From positions 5,892,210 to 5,956,209 of the forward strand of contig PYIU01000001.1 in assembly GCA_003415625.1 (NCBI GenBank): DNA of 64,000 nucleotides, written 5' to 3'. Positions 10,816 to 23,350 of the stretch are shown piece by piece. How positions within the stretch are numbered: the first letter of the stretch is position 1; the number at the start of each line of letters is the position of its first letter. The translations under genes were made by a program, and so were the position numbers. The notes beneath the pieces were generated by a model, which was given only the letters and a program-made list of their open reading frames with translations, was not told the DNA's origin and did no database searches. Source of the stretch: Aquanectria penicillioides. Lineage: Eukaryota > Ascomycota > Sordariomycetes > Hypocreales > Nectriaceae.

Positions 10816-13596
10816 CGAGACCTGGTAATGGGCCGGGGTTTCTCTCTCGTTTTCAAAAGTCACAACATCGATTGCCACGCCGTTCATAACGGCTGGAAGG
10901 ACCTATCATCAGCGGGCGCAAAGATACTACTAATTTCTTGTTCAGCACAATGTGCGGCGACAATAGCGGGAAACATTTGACGAGTTGGGCTTTTTAACCT
11001 CCCATGTATTATCTGTGGAGCATTGATATTTTCTTGCAGGCGTTGGAGGATACATAGAATTGACGGAACACAATAAACGGGATCACTTTCGGATGTGGAT
11101 GGACATGTGGACTTGTAATGATAAGGATAGTATGGGTCTTTTGCTTGGTAATATACATCCACGACTGGGAATAAAGGTCACTACTTTTCATATTTGCACA
11201 TATTTTTTTTTAGTACCTGACGCAAAAACCACACTTTTCTACCATGAAGTCTCTTTGCCCGAGCGATAGCCAGGATTAATTCATTATCTCGGCGTGCTTG
11301 AAGACGCATCCGAATACGAAGGGAAAGCTTGGTTCTTCCTTCTTTGGACCGGGACCTGAATTTTCCGCCAATCCCACGCTGAAGGCCACTCGCATATCCT
11401 TCTTCTGGGGATCGTGTGATCTTTTTATTAGGCTTGGCACTTGAGTGGTAACTTGTATAGTAGGGAGTACAAGATCGACAAGCAACTTCCAAGGGCTGGA
11501 TGTCGCAGGTGCTACTGAGCTTCCGGCTCGGGGATCCTTGATCGGATACTGCATTAAGCAAACTCTACGTCTGGCATGCCTCCACTCATATCTGTACCGG
11601 GTACCCGGCCCTCGGGCAACGTACTTGGACAAGAGCCCTGATCCGGACCACCGGCTCCCGCAGCAGCAGTTGTGGATGCCTGCTCTGGCTACGGAGTTCC
11701 GGAGCCTCCAATAGATTCTGTTCCTTTTCAGGCGACTACATTGAGGCTCTGGGTTTTAGTTCTGGCGCTTCCTCATTGGGATATTTGAAGCCTGTAGGCG
11801 GAAACCTTAATCTTGCTTTCGCAATCTGGGCGAATCAGAAGACCACCCCGAGGACGGGATGTGACCTTCACAGGTGCAGAGAGTGAGAGTTGGAATGATG
11901 CCAGTCGTCCTGTGTAACAGAGCGTCCCATCGAAGTGGCCTGCTCAACGAGGCTTGTTTCGGAAACGCAATGGCCTGAACCCGAAAAGATGCGACGGAGA
12001 CGTCTGCTTAGAGTCCATGTCTAGATGAAAAGAAATCCATTTCTATGGATGGTAGTAGATGCTCTTTGGCAAAGCCGGTAAGGGGACACGATGGCGTCTT
12101 CATTGAACAGCAATTATGCGGTGAGAAACTGGCAGCTTCAAACGTAGTGCACTGAATGCACCAGCTATCGCACACCTCACGAATTCGTAAATTTTTTTTT
12201 TGTTACGTGTATCTATCTTCATTGTTGAAACTATTCGCCTTAGCCCCAGTGTCCTGGACATGTACGTGCCACCATTACGAAATAGGTACCTCTGCCCCCT
12301 TCCAGACGCTTCCATGAAAGCTAGAGGATTGTTCACTAGTAGAATACGGAAACCCTGAAAGTAGAATTGTGGCTATCCTGTCAATAACCTTCATATGAGA
12401 CGAACTTGGCCTCGCCCTTCGTCCGACGATGTCACACGAGTGGTACCTACATCTGGTTCATTGGCGTGGAACCACCTACTCCTGAGTCCTATGTTTACTT
12501 CATGACCCACATTGCCTATCTAAGGTCTTCCGGGGAATGACTCGTCTTTTTTTGATCTCACCAGTGTCCCCAGGACTAACTGCATGTGGGAAATGGGTAC
12601 ATTTAAATTTAGATGAACAGAGATCTCATGACAATATGTACGAATCTGGAAGCCTGATGCCAGACCCCGATTACCAGCACAAGGAAGAATTCGTTATGTC
12701 GCAAGTTAGCCTTGTGGGGGGTTTTCGGGCCCTGGTACTGCTGAAATGCTTCGTCTACCCAAGGTGGCGGCGATCGTTTGTGGTTCAAGGGTCCATCTTG
12801 TTTTTGAGAAATTTGCGCAATCCAGGGTTCTGATTACACACATATGCTAATTGAAATAACCCAAGCTAAAGATAAATTAGGGGGCTTGGCTGGTGTGCGC
12901 GCTCTATACTCTCAAAGTCTTTTGTCGTGACATGTAGCTGCTCCTTGTGCACTTTCATGGCTATGAGCTTGGCTGCGGCACTAACTTGACCACTTACATC
13001 GGATCAATAAAAACGTGGAACGAAATGCGGAGGCGGCTCTAGCACAGGGGTTCTCCTCCTGACGGAAGGTTGAAGCGGTATAAGGTATAAGAGTGGAGTT
13101 GGTCTAGGGGAGTTTAAGGGCGCCGTGGCGGCTTGGTTTGATAACGGGACTTGTGCTCATATGCGATGTGGGCACCGGAAATAGTGATGATACCCACACT
13201 TCGGGATTTTTAAATCAGCTAATTATACATAGTGTGCTGAATAGTCATAAGTTCGTGATAGCCCAGTCCCCTCCTAGAAAATTCAATTCCTGCTTTGGAT
13301 AGCTCATCCCCTCCTGGTTTTATATGTAGGACACTGTCACAGTCAGCTAGCACTTAGCCCTGTTGGAGAAACTCCCTAGTTCATCTTGTTCCTAGGTTTC
13401 GAAATCCTCAATGGCTGTGTAAGTGCCGACGTAAAAAGTCCAACCACGAGCTGCCTGATCTCGCATCAGAAACGCAATGCGGCCTTTGCAATCCTAGCAA
13501 TCCCCCGGGCCCCCGATTCTGACGGATTTGGGGAGTTCTAGGAGTCAATAATTAGGCAGAAGGCTGATTTCGAGGTCCGCTCAAATGGTAGATGCA
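10816..13596. other. Gene-free interval of 2.8 kb
   Basis: Only short frames without coding character are present. Composition is more AT-rich than around the housekeeping genes. I see no terminal repeats, transposase motifs or RNA genes. Confidence 0.55.
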
Positions 13597-14004
13597 TCAG
13601 TTCGATACTTGGCTGTCAGAGCTCTCGCAGGTACTTAACCCGTCGCATGAGCCCTCGCCCCGGAACAAGACGTCCGGGTCTCGCCTCATGAACCCGATCT
13701 CAAAGTTTTTCTCTCTCGTCATTCGCGTGTTCTCCATCATCATTTCCTCAGCTCGCATCATGGATTTCTTGTCGTCTCTATTCTTTGCTTTCATGTATAG
13801 CTTTAGTAGCTCCTGGTGCCGATAGTCGTATTCCTGTCTCACTACCCGCCGTCGTGCTTCTGGATCGCACTTGGCGCATGTGTCGTTGATGAAACGGTAT
13901 TGAATATCCGATGTGCTGTAGCCAGAGCTGGAGGCGCTTCCTTGGTCTGTGTGGTTGATGAAGGTGTGGCCGCAGGCCATGGTGGTTACAAGTTTGGTAG
14001 ACAT
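13597..14004 (-). CDS. Small unknown protein with Cys/His zinc-type motif
   Basis: A single-exon frame of 135 aa starts at the ATG at 14004. Near the N-terminus is a Cys-Gly-His (MACGHTF) followed by NHT. About 25 residues on comes CAKC, so a C-x-H plus C-x2-C arrangement could bind one zinc ion. The middle (about 50-100) is strongly charged, with many Arg, Lys, Glu and Met, and probably forms a long helix. The C-terminus is acidic and Ser-rich. Small proteins of this kind (CGH...CxxC followed by a charged helix) occur in Sordariomycetes as uncharacterised families; I cannot assign a function. The compact coding bias and absence of internal low complexity favour a real gene. Confidence 0.5.
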   Translation of the reverse strand: MSTKLVTTMACGHTFINHTDQGSASSSGYSTSDIQYRFINDTCAKCDPEARRRVVRQEYDYRHQELLKLYMKAKNRDDKKSMMRAEEMMMENTRMTREKNFEIGFMRRDPDVLFRGEGSCDGLSTCESSDSQVSN

Positions 14005-14940
14005 ATCCTCTATTTCCAGAGATTTTTCTGCATAGGTGGGAGGCGCTAATTATGAAACCCCGGGATTAGAAGCCGGGCAAATATACATTTGACTTGAGTG
14101 CTGAATCGAGTTTGTTCTGTGATCTCAAGGACAGGACGCAAATGTAATGGTACTTACACCGATCCTTTGTTTTTGAGGCCTTTACGGCCGCCCCCGGCCA
14201 CCAACTCTTCCACATAGAACAACAGAACATTGTTTCAGAAAGATGTTTGGGAGAATATTTTTTGCGTTCTTTTTTTTTTGTCCCACTCCCCCTTCTACTT
14301 GCAGCTTTTTTTTAATTGAGCCCCTTACACATCAACGGCCGTGCGTGTGTGGCATGATAGTCATGCTCATCCTCGGTTGACCGCTAGAAGACCCCTGCAG
14401 ACCTTGAGTTGGTAATGAACGAAGCCGCTGTTCTGCAGGTGAGATAAAGGGTTGCTTTCACATGACATCTAATTTTATGAGGGCAAAAATCGATACACCG
14501 CCTGAACGTAACTCAATTTTCAGCAGTTTCGCTGCCTCTCTAGTCTGCATGCATAACGTCGAGAAAAAAAACATCGTCCAGACAGCAACGATCAACCTTT
14601 TGCATTGAATCATAATGTCTCAGAGGAATGACAAGAACCCGCGCACTAACGGAGTAACGTAAATTCGGTCTCCTTTGTTCTAAGATCTGGCCCTAAGCCT
14701 TTTCCCAATCCGTGGAACAATTTTTCGTGGTATTATACATAGGACCTGTGGGATGACAAGAAACTCATGTGGATCATCAATAGAAATTATGATAAGACTT
14801 TTCATAAGAGTTGACTATGCTATGTTTATTTAATATTACAAAGATTGGAGTTGATATTACCATCCATACATGCGCAGACTGATCTATCCTTGGTAAACTC
14901 CCATAACTCCTCAAAGCAACTACACATCTACAATAACTTC
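14005..14940. other. Intergenic spacer
   Basis: AT-rich spacer with T-runs (for example around 14270 and 14305). It lies between the small Cys/His ORF and the 3' end of the DHA2 transporter. No gene or RNA is seen. Confidence 0.6.
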
Positions 14941-16915
14941 TTATTTCTCTTCAGGATTTTGCTCTTCCTGGTCCCGGGGCTTGGCATCTTGGGGTCCCTG
15001 AGGTCCTGGAGGCCCCTGAGGCTTCTTGATACTTTTCCACTCCACGAACAGTGAACACAATCCCTGCATGGCAGAGAGGGCCAACGCAGCCAAAAAGATG
15101 CGAGTGACTGCATGATTGTACGCACCTAGAATCTGATCCAGGTACTGGCTAGGTACGACTTTGCGGAGGTCAGTAGCACCTGTGTTGAGAACAGTATGGG
15201 GATCTAGTCCCGGAATCCCGGCGACACGGTCAATGAGAATGCTGCTGAGAATAGTTTGACCGACTGACACAAAGATGGCACCACCGAGCTGTTGCGCGAA
15301 AAAAGTGATGGCCATTCCAGTGGAGATGTCCTCTTTTGCGAGAACTGTCTGGACAGCTAGACTGACGGTTTGCATGCCCAAACCGAGGCCAAAACCGAAG
15401 ATGAACTGGTAACCAATCCATTTGGGATGACCTGTGTTTGGCGTGAAAGTGCTGAGAAGGCCTTCGCCAACCATCATTACGCAGGGGCAGACAATCATTG
15501 TGGGAACGTAATATCCGATTTTTTGGGTAAAGGCAGCACCAATCAGTGATCCAACAACCATGCTGGCAACAAACGGAATGGTGTAGATACCAGACTTGAC
15601 GGGATCGACGCCCTTGGTGGCTTGGACTGAGAAAATGTTAGTATCGCATCTTAGTGTGCAGCTGTGGCATAGTTACTGACACCAGAGAGGAATATAGTAT
15701 GCGGCGAGCATCATGGAGCCCGCAAGAAAGAACATGACGAAGAACCCTGTTAGCATACTTCGCTGCTTTATGATGCGAAGCGGAATAGTAGCTGTATCAG
15801 GCATCATGACTTGAACTGTACAAAAAGCAATTGCAGTAACTCCGAAAACGATGAACAAGACAATGATACGCCAGTTGCTCCATGCGTACGTTGAGCCACC
15901 CCACTGTAGTGCAAGAATAAGGGAAATCATGGATGGAATGAAGAAAAAAGTTCCGAGTGGGTCGAGTCGGGTAATGTGCTTCGTGATCGGTAATGACTCT
16001 TTTGGTGTGTCTGGGGACTGGAGGAAGAAGAATAGACAGACGACGGCGACGGCGCCGATAGGAAGATTCATGTAGAAGCACCACCTCCAGGTTACACGTC
16101 CTGTAAACGCACCGCCGATGAGGGGCCCGCAGACAGATGAGACGCCAAAAACCATTCCAAACATGGCTATCGAAAGTTAGCAAACCGGTGTTGTAGGTGG
16201 CGATGTGTAAGATGCATTCATTCGTACATTGAAACATTGGGCGCTTCGGGAGGGGAATCAAGGGGATGATGCTCATCATGGCGCCGGTGAAGATACCCGC
16301 TGAGCCTATTCCTGCAATGGCACGCCCTATAATGAATGCTTTCGAGTTCGGAGCGGCTCCGCAGATGGTAGAACCAACTTCGAAGAGAAGGATGCAGGCG
16401 ATGAAGGTGAGCCGAAGGTCGTAGAAGCGATATATGCGCCCAAACACCAACTGAAAGGCAGCGGTTGTAAGCATGTAAGCCGAGGCGTACCAGCCGATAT
16501 CCCCGAGGCTGTTGAAATCATTGGTGATGGCCGGGACGGCAGTAGCGAGGATAGTGCGATCGAGGGCGACGAGGAACATGGAGACGAGGGCGGAAAAGAT
16601 AACGGACCAGAACTTGATAGACTTGGGCTTGTAGTTCTTTTCGGCTTCATCTGAAAACCCAGGCTGCACAGGAGCGGGTTTCTCGATTGCGGGCTCAGGC
16701 TCAGTCGTGGCATTGTTAGAGGCCGGCGCAGGAGAGTCGAGGACAGAGCTGCGGTTTTGATCTGGTCTTGATTGGTCTGAGAGGGCCGTGGAAGCCCTCT
16801 TGTGGGACTCAACAGCGGTGTGACTCTCGGATGACGAGGTGGAGGAAGCAAGCTTTTTTCTTTCAGCATTTGAAATATATTGCCCTGAGGCTTTGGTGTC
16901 TTTTGAAAATGTCAT
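14941..16915 (-). CDS. DHA2-family (14-TM) major facilitator transporter
   Basis: This is a plasma-membrane proton antiporter of the drug:H+ antiporter-2 group, whose members export toxins, antifungals or secondary metabolites. Three exons, 16915-16228, 16166-15681 and 15626-14941, encode 619 aa. A Ser/Pro-rich cytosolic N-terminus of about 105 residues precedes TM1. Motif ALDRTILATAVPAI (TM1), GWYASAYMLT (TM2) and FGRIYRF (motif A region) identify the family. A motif C-like GVSSVCGPLIGGAFTG follows in TM5, and YYIPLWFQATKG spans the second junction, which fixes that splice site. The C-terminal tail is rich in Pro, Gly and Gln and is probably cytosolic. There is no biosynthetic cluster beside it, so the substrate is unknown. 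The reading frame is intact throughout. Confidence 0.93.
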
Positions 16916-17605
16916 GATGGTGGCGTGGTCGGCGATGTGCCAAAATTATGAGGCGAGAGGGGGGGGGGGGACTGGTTAACCAAAGTACAAGAATCTCGAG
17001 CAGCCAAATATGAGATGTAAGACTATGACTTAATAAATTTCGAGATTAAACGACGACAGGCAAATAAAGAAGCAAACGATTGTTGTTTGACATAGGAGGA
17101 GTCGTTACAGATCAACAGTTGTGGCGTAGAACATCGTGGAGTGATGGCATTCAGCTCTAGATATATAATGTACATGACTTTCTCAAAGGGACCGGGAGTA
17201 CGCGTCTAGATCTCAGGTGCATAGGGCCAGTCTCGGGCACTTCGCTTTAAGGAAATGGTGATACGGCGGGCTGAATGGGAACCCAGCGACAACGCAGGAG
17301 CCGGTGGTCATATTCCTGTCTCTCCTGGGACCGAAGCTTCGGGGACGAGGCCGTGCAGTCGGATCCGGCGACGGCGCGCTAAGCAGTTTTGGGGGCGATC
17401 TGGACCCATTTGAGCCCAAGGAGCCATGTGCTCCCGTGCGTGGGCAGCAGCAACGGGACGAGGATCCCCCGCCCACAGGCCACTTCGGTCACGTCGGTCC
17501 CGACGGGTACCTCACGACGGCACAGAACCTCCCCCAGACACGCAAACGTGCCCTCACCCCTCGTCCAAGTGGGAGTGCTTGTAAACGGGCTGCCGATTGC
17601 CAGTG

Positions 17606-17636
<31 letters not shown>

Positions 17637-17639
17637 CAG
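17606..17639. repeat. (CAGAGC)n hexanucleotide repeat
   Basis: Between five and six CAGAGC units stand in tandem in the leader region of the regulator gene. They create Ser-Gln and Arg-Ala repeats in chance frames. Confidence 0.85.
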
Positions 17640-18167
17640 CGCCAGCTCAGTCCTGGTGCCTAGGACAGAGAAGAGAAGAGAAAGGCAAGCCTGCGCGCGC
17701 GCGCCGACTCTCAATTCGTTTCCCCCCTGCTCAGACGTGGATAGAACCCCACGGGCGGTTTTGCATCTCACCTCGTCCAGCGATTCTGCCTCTGCCTTGG
17801 CTTGGGGCCGCCCTCTCGTTTCCGTCGTATTTCGTCTCTCGGCCCTCCTCGTCGTTCGTCACTTATTTTCCTGTCCGTTGCGCGTCAGCGCTCTTTGCGG
17901 AAAGTGGGAGCGAAAACCCTTCGGGCTGCCTCAATTCATTACCTACTCGTCCCGCAGACATACAAGAAGATCCAGTGCTGCATTCGGGGCAACCAACCAG
18001 CTAGCCAACCATCCATCCTCGTTGGCAGCCACCGAGCAGCATCTCATCTCCCGGGTCCGAGACAACACTTGTCGCCTTCCCCCATCGCCCGTCGCTCGTC
18101 GCCCGTCACCGCCACTGGCCCTGAGTGCTTCCCGAGCTGCAGTGGTGCTACGGGCCCGAACTGCTGA

Positions 18168-18192
18168 CCCCCCCCCCCAAAAAAAAAAAAAA
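18168..18192. repeat. C11-A14 homopolymer junction
   Basis: Eleven C are followed directly by fourteen A. It lies in non-coding leader DNA. The exact lengths of both runs may be unreliable. Confidence 0.85.
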
Positions 18193-18553
18193 TCCCCTCA
18201 ACCAACCACGCCCAGCCAGCCTCAGCCCTACGGCTGGAGACGCTCAGCTCGCACTCACTTACTCACCATATCGAGCCAAGAGCAAATCTCATCCGCAGCC
18301 TGCGGTCCACAGTCCACAGTCCACGGTCTGTGATACCGGTAGACTGGGCCCTGTTGCTGTGTGCCCCATGTAGTACCGGCAGTCGTGCTTCTGCATCGCT
18401 TCTTGACCAGGAAAGGGCACAGTGCCGGCACCTGTCTCCAATCCACCACCACCCCCGGCCTGTCAGGTGACTGCACCCCCCGGCAGAGCCTTCAAGGAAC
18501 CATCTTGGCACACACTTACTGTCCACTCAACTCTCCCTGATTTGACTCCGATC

Positions 18554-21181
18554 ATGTCGGCCGAGATGCCCGTCGACTCCATCCCGGGCACGGCCCCGCA
18601 GCAGCATCCGGCGCCGTATCCCCAGGTCCAGCCACACCCTCAGGGCCAGCCTATGCAGGGCCAGTTCCAACCACTGGATCCCGCTGCCGTGAAGCTGACC
18701 CGCGGCACGAGCTGTGTTCTTTGTCAGCAGCGCAAGGTCCGCTGCGATAAGAACAAGCCGTGCGCCAACTGCGTCAAGGCCAAGGTCGAGTGTCGCGTCG
18801 TTCCCCCCCAGCCGCCGCGCCGTCGGAAGAAGCGCCTGCAGGAGAAGGACTTGATTGATCGACTCAAGAAGTATGAGAACCTCCTAGCTGAACATGGTGT
18901 CAAGGTGGACGCCATTGGCCACGAGCTGCGGCCGGACGGCCCCCCTGCCGACGACGTCGAAGATCTCAACGATGATTTTGAGGGTCTTAAAACATCCCCC
19001 GAAAATAGTGCTTCCCCTGCTGCTTCCCAGCCAGAACGGTATGTCCTATATCACCCAAACACGTTTGATGTATTGTCTTGTCAGCTCATACTAATGTGTA
19101 ACCAGGACTGGGGGCGCATGGTTTTCGTTGCACAAAGAGGTAAGTTGTCCCGGGTTGTCCCATCTTGGTTTTCCTCCAAGATCAAAACTCATTGACCTGA
19201 CACGGCATTCAGTTTCGAGCAAGTGAAGATTTACTTCACGACTCCTCAGAGGAAGAAGAGTTGGGTGTTTCCACTATTCATCGTGCGTTTGATAGGATGT
19301 TCGCCACAGACGGCTTCCCATTCATCATTGGCGGCCAGCCTGGCTCCCTCGCTTCTTACCACCCTCCCACCATCCAGATCTTTCAACTGTGGCAGATCTA
19401 CATTGACAATATTAACCCACTTCTGAAAATAACACATGTGCCCACTGTTCAAGGTCAAGTCATTGAAGCAAGCACAAACATCGAGAAAGCTCCTAAAAAT
19501 ATCGAGGCCCTGATGTTCTCGATTTATCTCATGGCTATTACGTCGCTCGAAGATGTTGACGTTCAAAAGATGTTCAACGAACCCAAGCAGGAACTCTTGG
19601 GCAGATATCACACTGCAACGCAGCATGCGCTTACCAGTGCTGGCTTCATGCGCGTCAATGACCCCATTCTTCTCCAGGCATACCTGTTATACTGTGTAAG
19701 TCACTTTGGGCTCCCTCCCGTCTCTTGCAACGCACTCTAACTAGGATTGCGTGTAGTTTGCAGTTCGTTGGTTCGTGGATCCACGCCAAGTCTTCTGCCT
19801 CATTGGTATTGGTGTTCGAATCGCCCAGCGTATGGGCCTTCATCGGGACCCAGGCCAGTTTGGCCTACCCCCTTTCGAGGTAGAGCAACGCCGCCGATTG
19901 TGGTGGACACTTGTGGGCTACGATCGTCGAATTGGTGAGATGACAGGATCAACAGTCACTGCCCTATCCAGCGGAGGCGATTGCAAAATCCCCCTGAACG
20001 TCAACGATTCAGACCTCCACATGGATGGCAAGGAACTGCCCACCCCTCACACCGGCCCAACGGAAATGCTGTTTGCTCTGACTCGAATCGAACTTGCCAT
20101 GGCCGTGGCCAGTGACAGCAACCGTGACAGTTACAAGCTGAACAACCCTGAAAAGAGCCCTGCGTCGGCTGGCAACTCACGCCCTGGCCCGACTATCAAG
20201 CTCGCTGGTCAAGATGGCCCAGGCTACACACTCGACGGCTTCTGTGCACACATTGAAGGCACTTACCTCAGTCAATGTGATCCCAAGATCCCTCTACACT
20301 TTTTCACACTCACCATGACTCGACAGGCGCTCTGTAAGATGCGTATCATCAACTTCCTCGTCCGCATGCACAGCGGAGACCATCTCCCGCTCAAGGAAGT
20401 CGAGCGAGACAACCTGTTCCTTCAGGCTACCCAAATGATCGAATACGACAACATTGTGCAGTCGTCGGAATCTCTCCGTGCCTTCAAGTGGTATTCCATG
20501 CACCACTTTCCCTTCCCGGCTTACATGTTCCTCGTCCAAGAATTGCGACATCGCGTCTCCGGTCCCATGGTCGAACGTGCTTGGGATGCCATCGCCAAGA
20601 ACCACACGGCCCGAGGAATGCTGAACCACTACCACAGCCCTATGCACATCGCTTTCGGCAGCCACTTTATCAAGGCTTGGGATGCCCACGAGGCCGCCCT
20701 CGTCAGTAGTGGCAAGCCTGTGCAGCGCCCGGGCTTCCTCGACATGCTGAAGCATCGCGCCGAAGCGCGCCGACGGGCCAAAGCCGAAAACCGGCCCGAC
20801 CCAACTCTCGCAGGGCCCAGGTACTCTGTTCCACGGTCTAGCGCCCCTAGCGAGTCTGGGGCCATGATGACGCCGCCTACCGACGCATCAGGCAATAACG
20901 CCAAGGGCGTGGGCTCTGGCTCTATCAGCTCTGCAGAGGATCCGGGCGAGATGGACTGGTCTTATCTCATATCGGGTTACGGCGATTCAAACAACTATCC
21001 GCCAATGGGAGGATTTGGCTCCTTTGGCTCGTTCCCCGGTGGTGGTGGAATGGGTGGCATGGGAGCAGGAGGAGGAGGAGGAGGAGGAGGAGGAGGAGGA
21101 GGGGGCGGGCCAGGCGGCATGGGCGGTATGGGAGGAATGGGTGGTATGGGAAGCCCCGGGGGCAACATGTTTGGGAATTAA
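18554..21181 (+). CDS. Zn2Cys6 fungal transcription factor
   Basis: This is a nuclear DNA-binding regulator of the GAL4 type. Four exons, 18554-19038, 19106-19139, 19213-19695 and 19757-21181, encode 808 aa; the second exon is only 34 bases. The binuclear zinc cluster is perfect: Cys54, 57, 64, 70, 73 and 80 (spacing 2-6-5-2-6). It is followed by a basic stretch, PRRRKKR, and a short coiled-coil (IDRLKKYENLLAEHG). The middle homology region (fungal-specific transcription factor domain) is visible at about 270-420, with RIAQRMGLHRDPG and RRRLWWTLVGYDRRIGE. The C-terminus is a Gly/Met-rich tail with a 14-Gly run encoded by a GGA microsatellite. Target genes cannot be inferred. It is convergent with the LaeA-like methyltransferase. 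Confidence 0.93.
21068..21100 (+). repeat. (GGA)n microsatellite inside the regulator gene
   Basis: Eleven GGA units encode a polyglycine run near the C-terminus of the Zn2Cys6 protein. Length changes by whole units would keep the frame. Confidence 0.9.
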
Positions 21182-22204
21182 ATCTTGTCTCTATTTATCT
21201 GCGCGATGAGGCATGTGGGTGCGCGGCGTCTTGGGAAAGGAACTGTTTACAAAGGCCGGCGAATTCTCGGCAGGAAGGGCGGGCTAAGATACCAACGAGT
21301 TGCGACACACGGAACGGGAAGAGTCCCGACAACGACTGGGCTTGGACCCTAGGAGGTTGGGTTGGACGCATATATGGGGCACGACTGCTGAGGAGGTGGG
21401 GGAGACTCTCCGATTTTCCGCTCCCTGGTGGATGGATATTATGTACGTCGAGGAAATGCGCCCAAGAATTTGGATACTCCTCTCAGTCGGAACGAGGTAT
21501 CTCAACTCAAAATCGAACCAGAACAATGACATTCAGCTGCCATACAACGGCGGGAAAAGAGCAAAAAACAGATAGGAACCGCAAGCCCAAGTTAATCGTA
21601 AATAGACTCTTCTCATTATCATTTTCGTCAAGATTCGCTAGCATGTTCATAAACCCAAAATGATCCATTTACCCCGATGACCCCAGCCCGATTCTAACTC
21701 GTAAAATGCCCTTCACGTCCCCCACACACCTCGCCGATATTTACGTTCGTAGCTATATGCAGATTGGAAACAGAGGTTCGGTCACGCCGACCTTTATTTT
21801 GAGGGGTAATAAGAGAGAAAAAAAATCCATGAACAAAAGAGCCTACGCCGTCTCAGCCACGATGTCACTGCATTTGAAGATCCACTTCAAGCGGCAGTAC
21901 CTGGCGGCTCACCGGTCCTCGCGAAATGACTGGTCACTCTGGTGACATGAAGCCTCCGAGGAATCTCGTTTTCCCAGCACAGAGGGACACGGGCCGAAGC
22001 TTCATGCACGGTTGAACCTCATTGATGTCATTCCTGGCTCGGTGCAAACGAGGATCTCTCCCTTGTTGGGCGACCAGACTTGATGGTTGGGGACGCAAGC
22101 GTGCAGATGCAGCTGCGCTTTGATTTCGCTCAAGTGACAGGTCACCCCCCAGGTTTCTGTTTGGGCTGACGCTATGATGGCCGAGCCGCGCTGTTGGATT
22201 CTCA
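21182..22204. other. Convergent 3' intergenic spacer
   Basis: This spacer lies between the ends of the regulator and the methyltransferase. Several short frames overlap it, but none shows domains. It presumably holds both 3' untranslated regions. Confidence 0.6.
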
Positions 22205-23350
22205 TTATGACAGTGGCTTTTGCGCCCAGCAATCTATCCAATCGAGCCGAGCGTGAATGCGGGGGTCGTTGAATGCGTCGAATAGCTTGTGGCCCAACTC
22301 GTTTGCCTCTTCTTCGGTTAACCCCATTACATCGTGTCGGCTCAGCATGGCTGTAATCCAATCCTCGCAAATTGACTGGCAGAACATGCCCATTTCCCTC
22401 ATCTTGGGGTCGCTGTGCCACCTTCCAATTGGAATTTGACTGTGTTTTTCCTGGATATTGACGAAGCCGACTGCGCGGAGGTTGTCAACGATTTCGCACG
22501 GAAATCGTAGGTTCCAGCCGTATCTGTTTGTGAAAGGACCTTCAATGAGCCGGTAGAAGCAGTCCATGGGGTGGTCATCTGCGGACGTTCCATCCTCATA
22601 TGTGACAAACGGGATTACTTCGTGGATCTCAATCCATCCGCCCGGGTTCAAAACGCTGGACTCAAAATTAGACTCCCTGCCTTTGCTTCCGAAATCCCAA
22701 TGCTAGGGCGGGGGTAGTTACTCAAATGATCTCTGTAATAGTTGCCGTGGATGCCGCAAGGTTTGTAGCAGCGCTCGAATATGAATCAAATCGGCGTTCT
22801 CATAAATGCCCGTCCAGGGACGGAATTCGTCCTCGAGATCCTCGACTCGAAATTCAACGTTAGGTGGTGTCCAATGAGGCTGTATGGGCGAGAGATCAGT
22901 CCCGATGACCCGCGCACTGGGGAAGTTCTCAGCCACTGGAATAGATGCATTAGTTGGGTTCTTCGCATACTAGGGCAGAGAAGCTCACTGTCTTGGGCCC
23001 AGAAGCCTACTCCGGTGCCGAGGTCGATAATCTTCTGGGGGTGGTCTCCAATAGGAGACAGAAAGAGCTTGCCATCGAGAATGTAGTCAAGATATAGCTT
23101 GTGTTTTAGCCCCTCACGAAACTGTTCGACATCATCGTTGGGAAGGCCATATCGGCCTTGAAGAAAACCTTGATATCGTCTAAGAGTAGCAGTAAGAGCA
23201 GTCAGCGTCATGATACGCGACCAGGTCGGATGGCACGCACCTTCCATGCTCATACGAGTGCATTGCTCTCGAGTTGACCGACGTGAACTCGGACGTCCCC
23301 TCTGATGCCCCATAGTCGGATGTGGGGTCCTCTTCAGAATCTGTGTCCAT
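22205..23350 (-). CDS. LaeA-like SAM-dependent methyltransferase
   Basis: This is a class I methyltransferase of the LaeA/Umt family, which includes global regulators of fungal secondary metabolism as well as many members of unknown substrate. Four exons, 23350-23241, 23179-22989, 22935-22722 and 22655-22205, encode 321 aa. A short acidic N-terminus precedes the SAM site: motif I IIDLGTGVGFWAQD (about 87-100), then RVIGTDLSP (motif II). DLIHIRAL and the hallmark VLNPGGWIEIHEV are present. The last junction removes 66 bases that contain an in-frame stop and restores the expected FDVLNPGG reading, with a CTAAT branch site. The frame is then intact to the stop. This length and motif set fit an LaeA-like enzyme, not LaeA itself with certainty. 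Confidence 0.88.

Larger units (their letters stand above)
16916..18553. other. Divergent promoter region with long CT-rich leader
   Basis: This interval separates the divergently transcribed transporter and Zn2Cys6 regulator. From about 17,500 it is GC-rich and CT-rich, giving long chance frames on several strands at once. It probably holds the long 5' leader of the regulator. It contains a CAGAGC repeat and a C11-A14 tract. Confidence 0.6.

Noticed and set aside
17389..18333. 314-codon open frame upstream of the Zn2Cys6 gene
   Set aside because: It lies in CT/GC-rich leader DNA where several frames are open at once, contains Arg-Ala repeats produced by the CAGAGC array, and shows no domain.
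22702..22721. 19-base intron between GTAACT and CCCTAG in the methyltransferase
   Set aside because: Far too short; the 66-base intron ending at the CCAG before CGTTTTG gives the expected VLNPGGW and correct frame.
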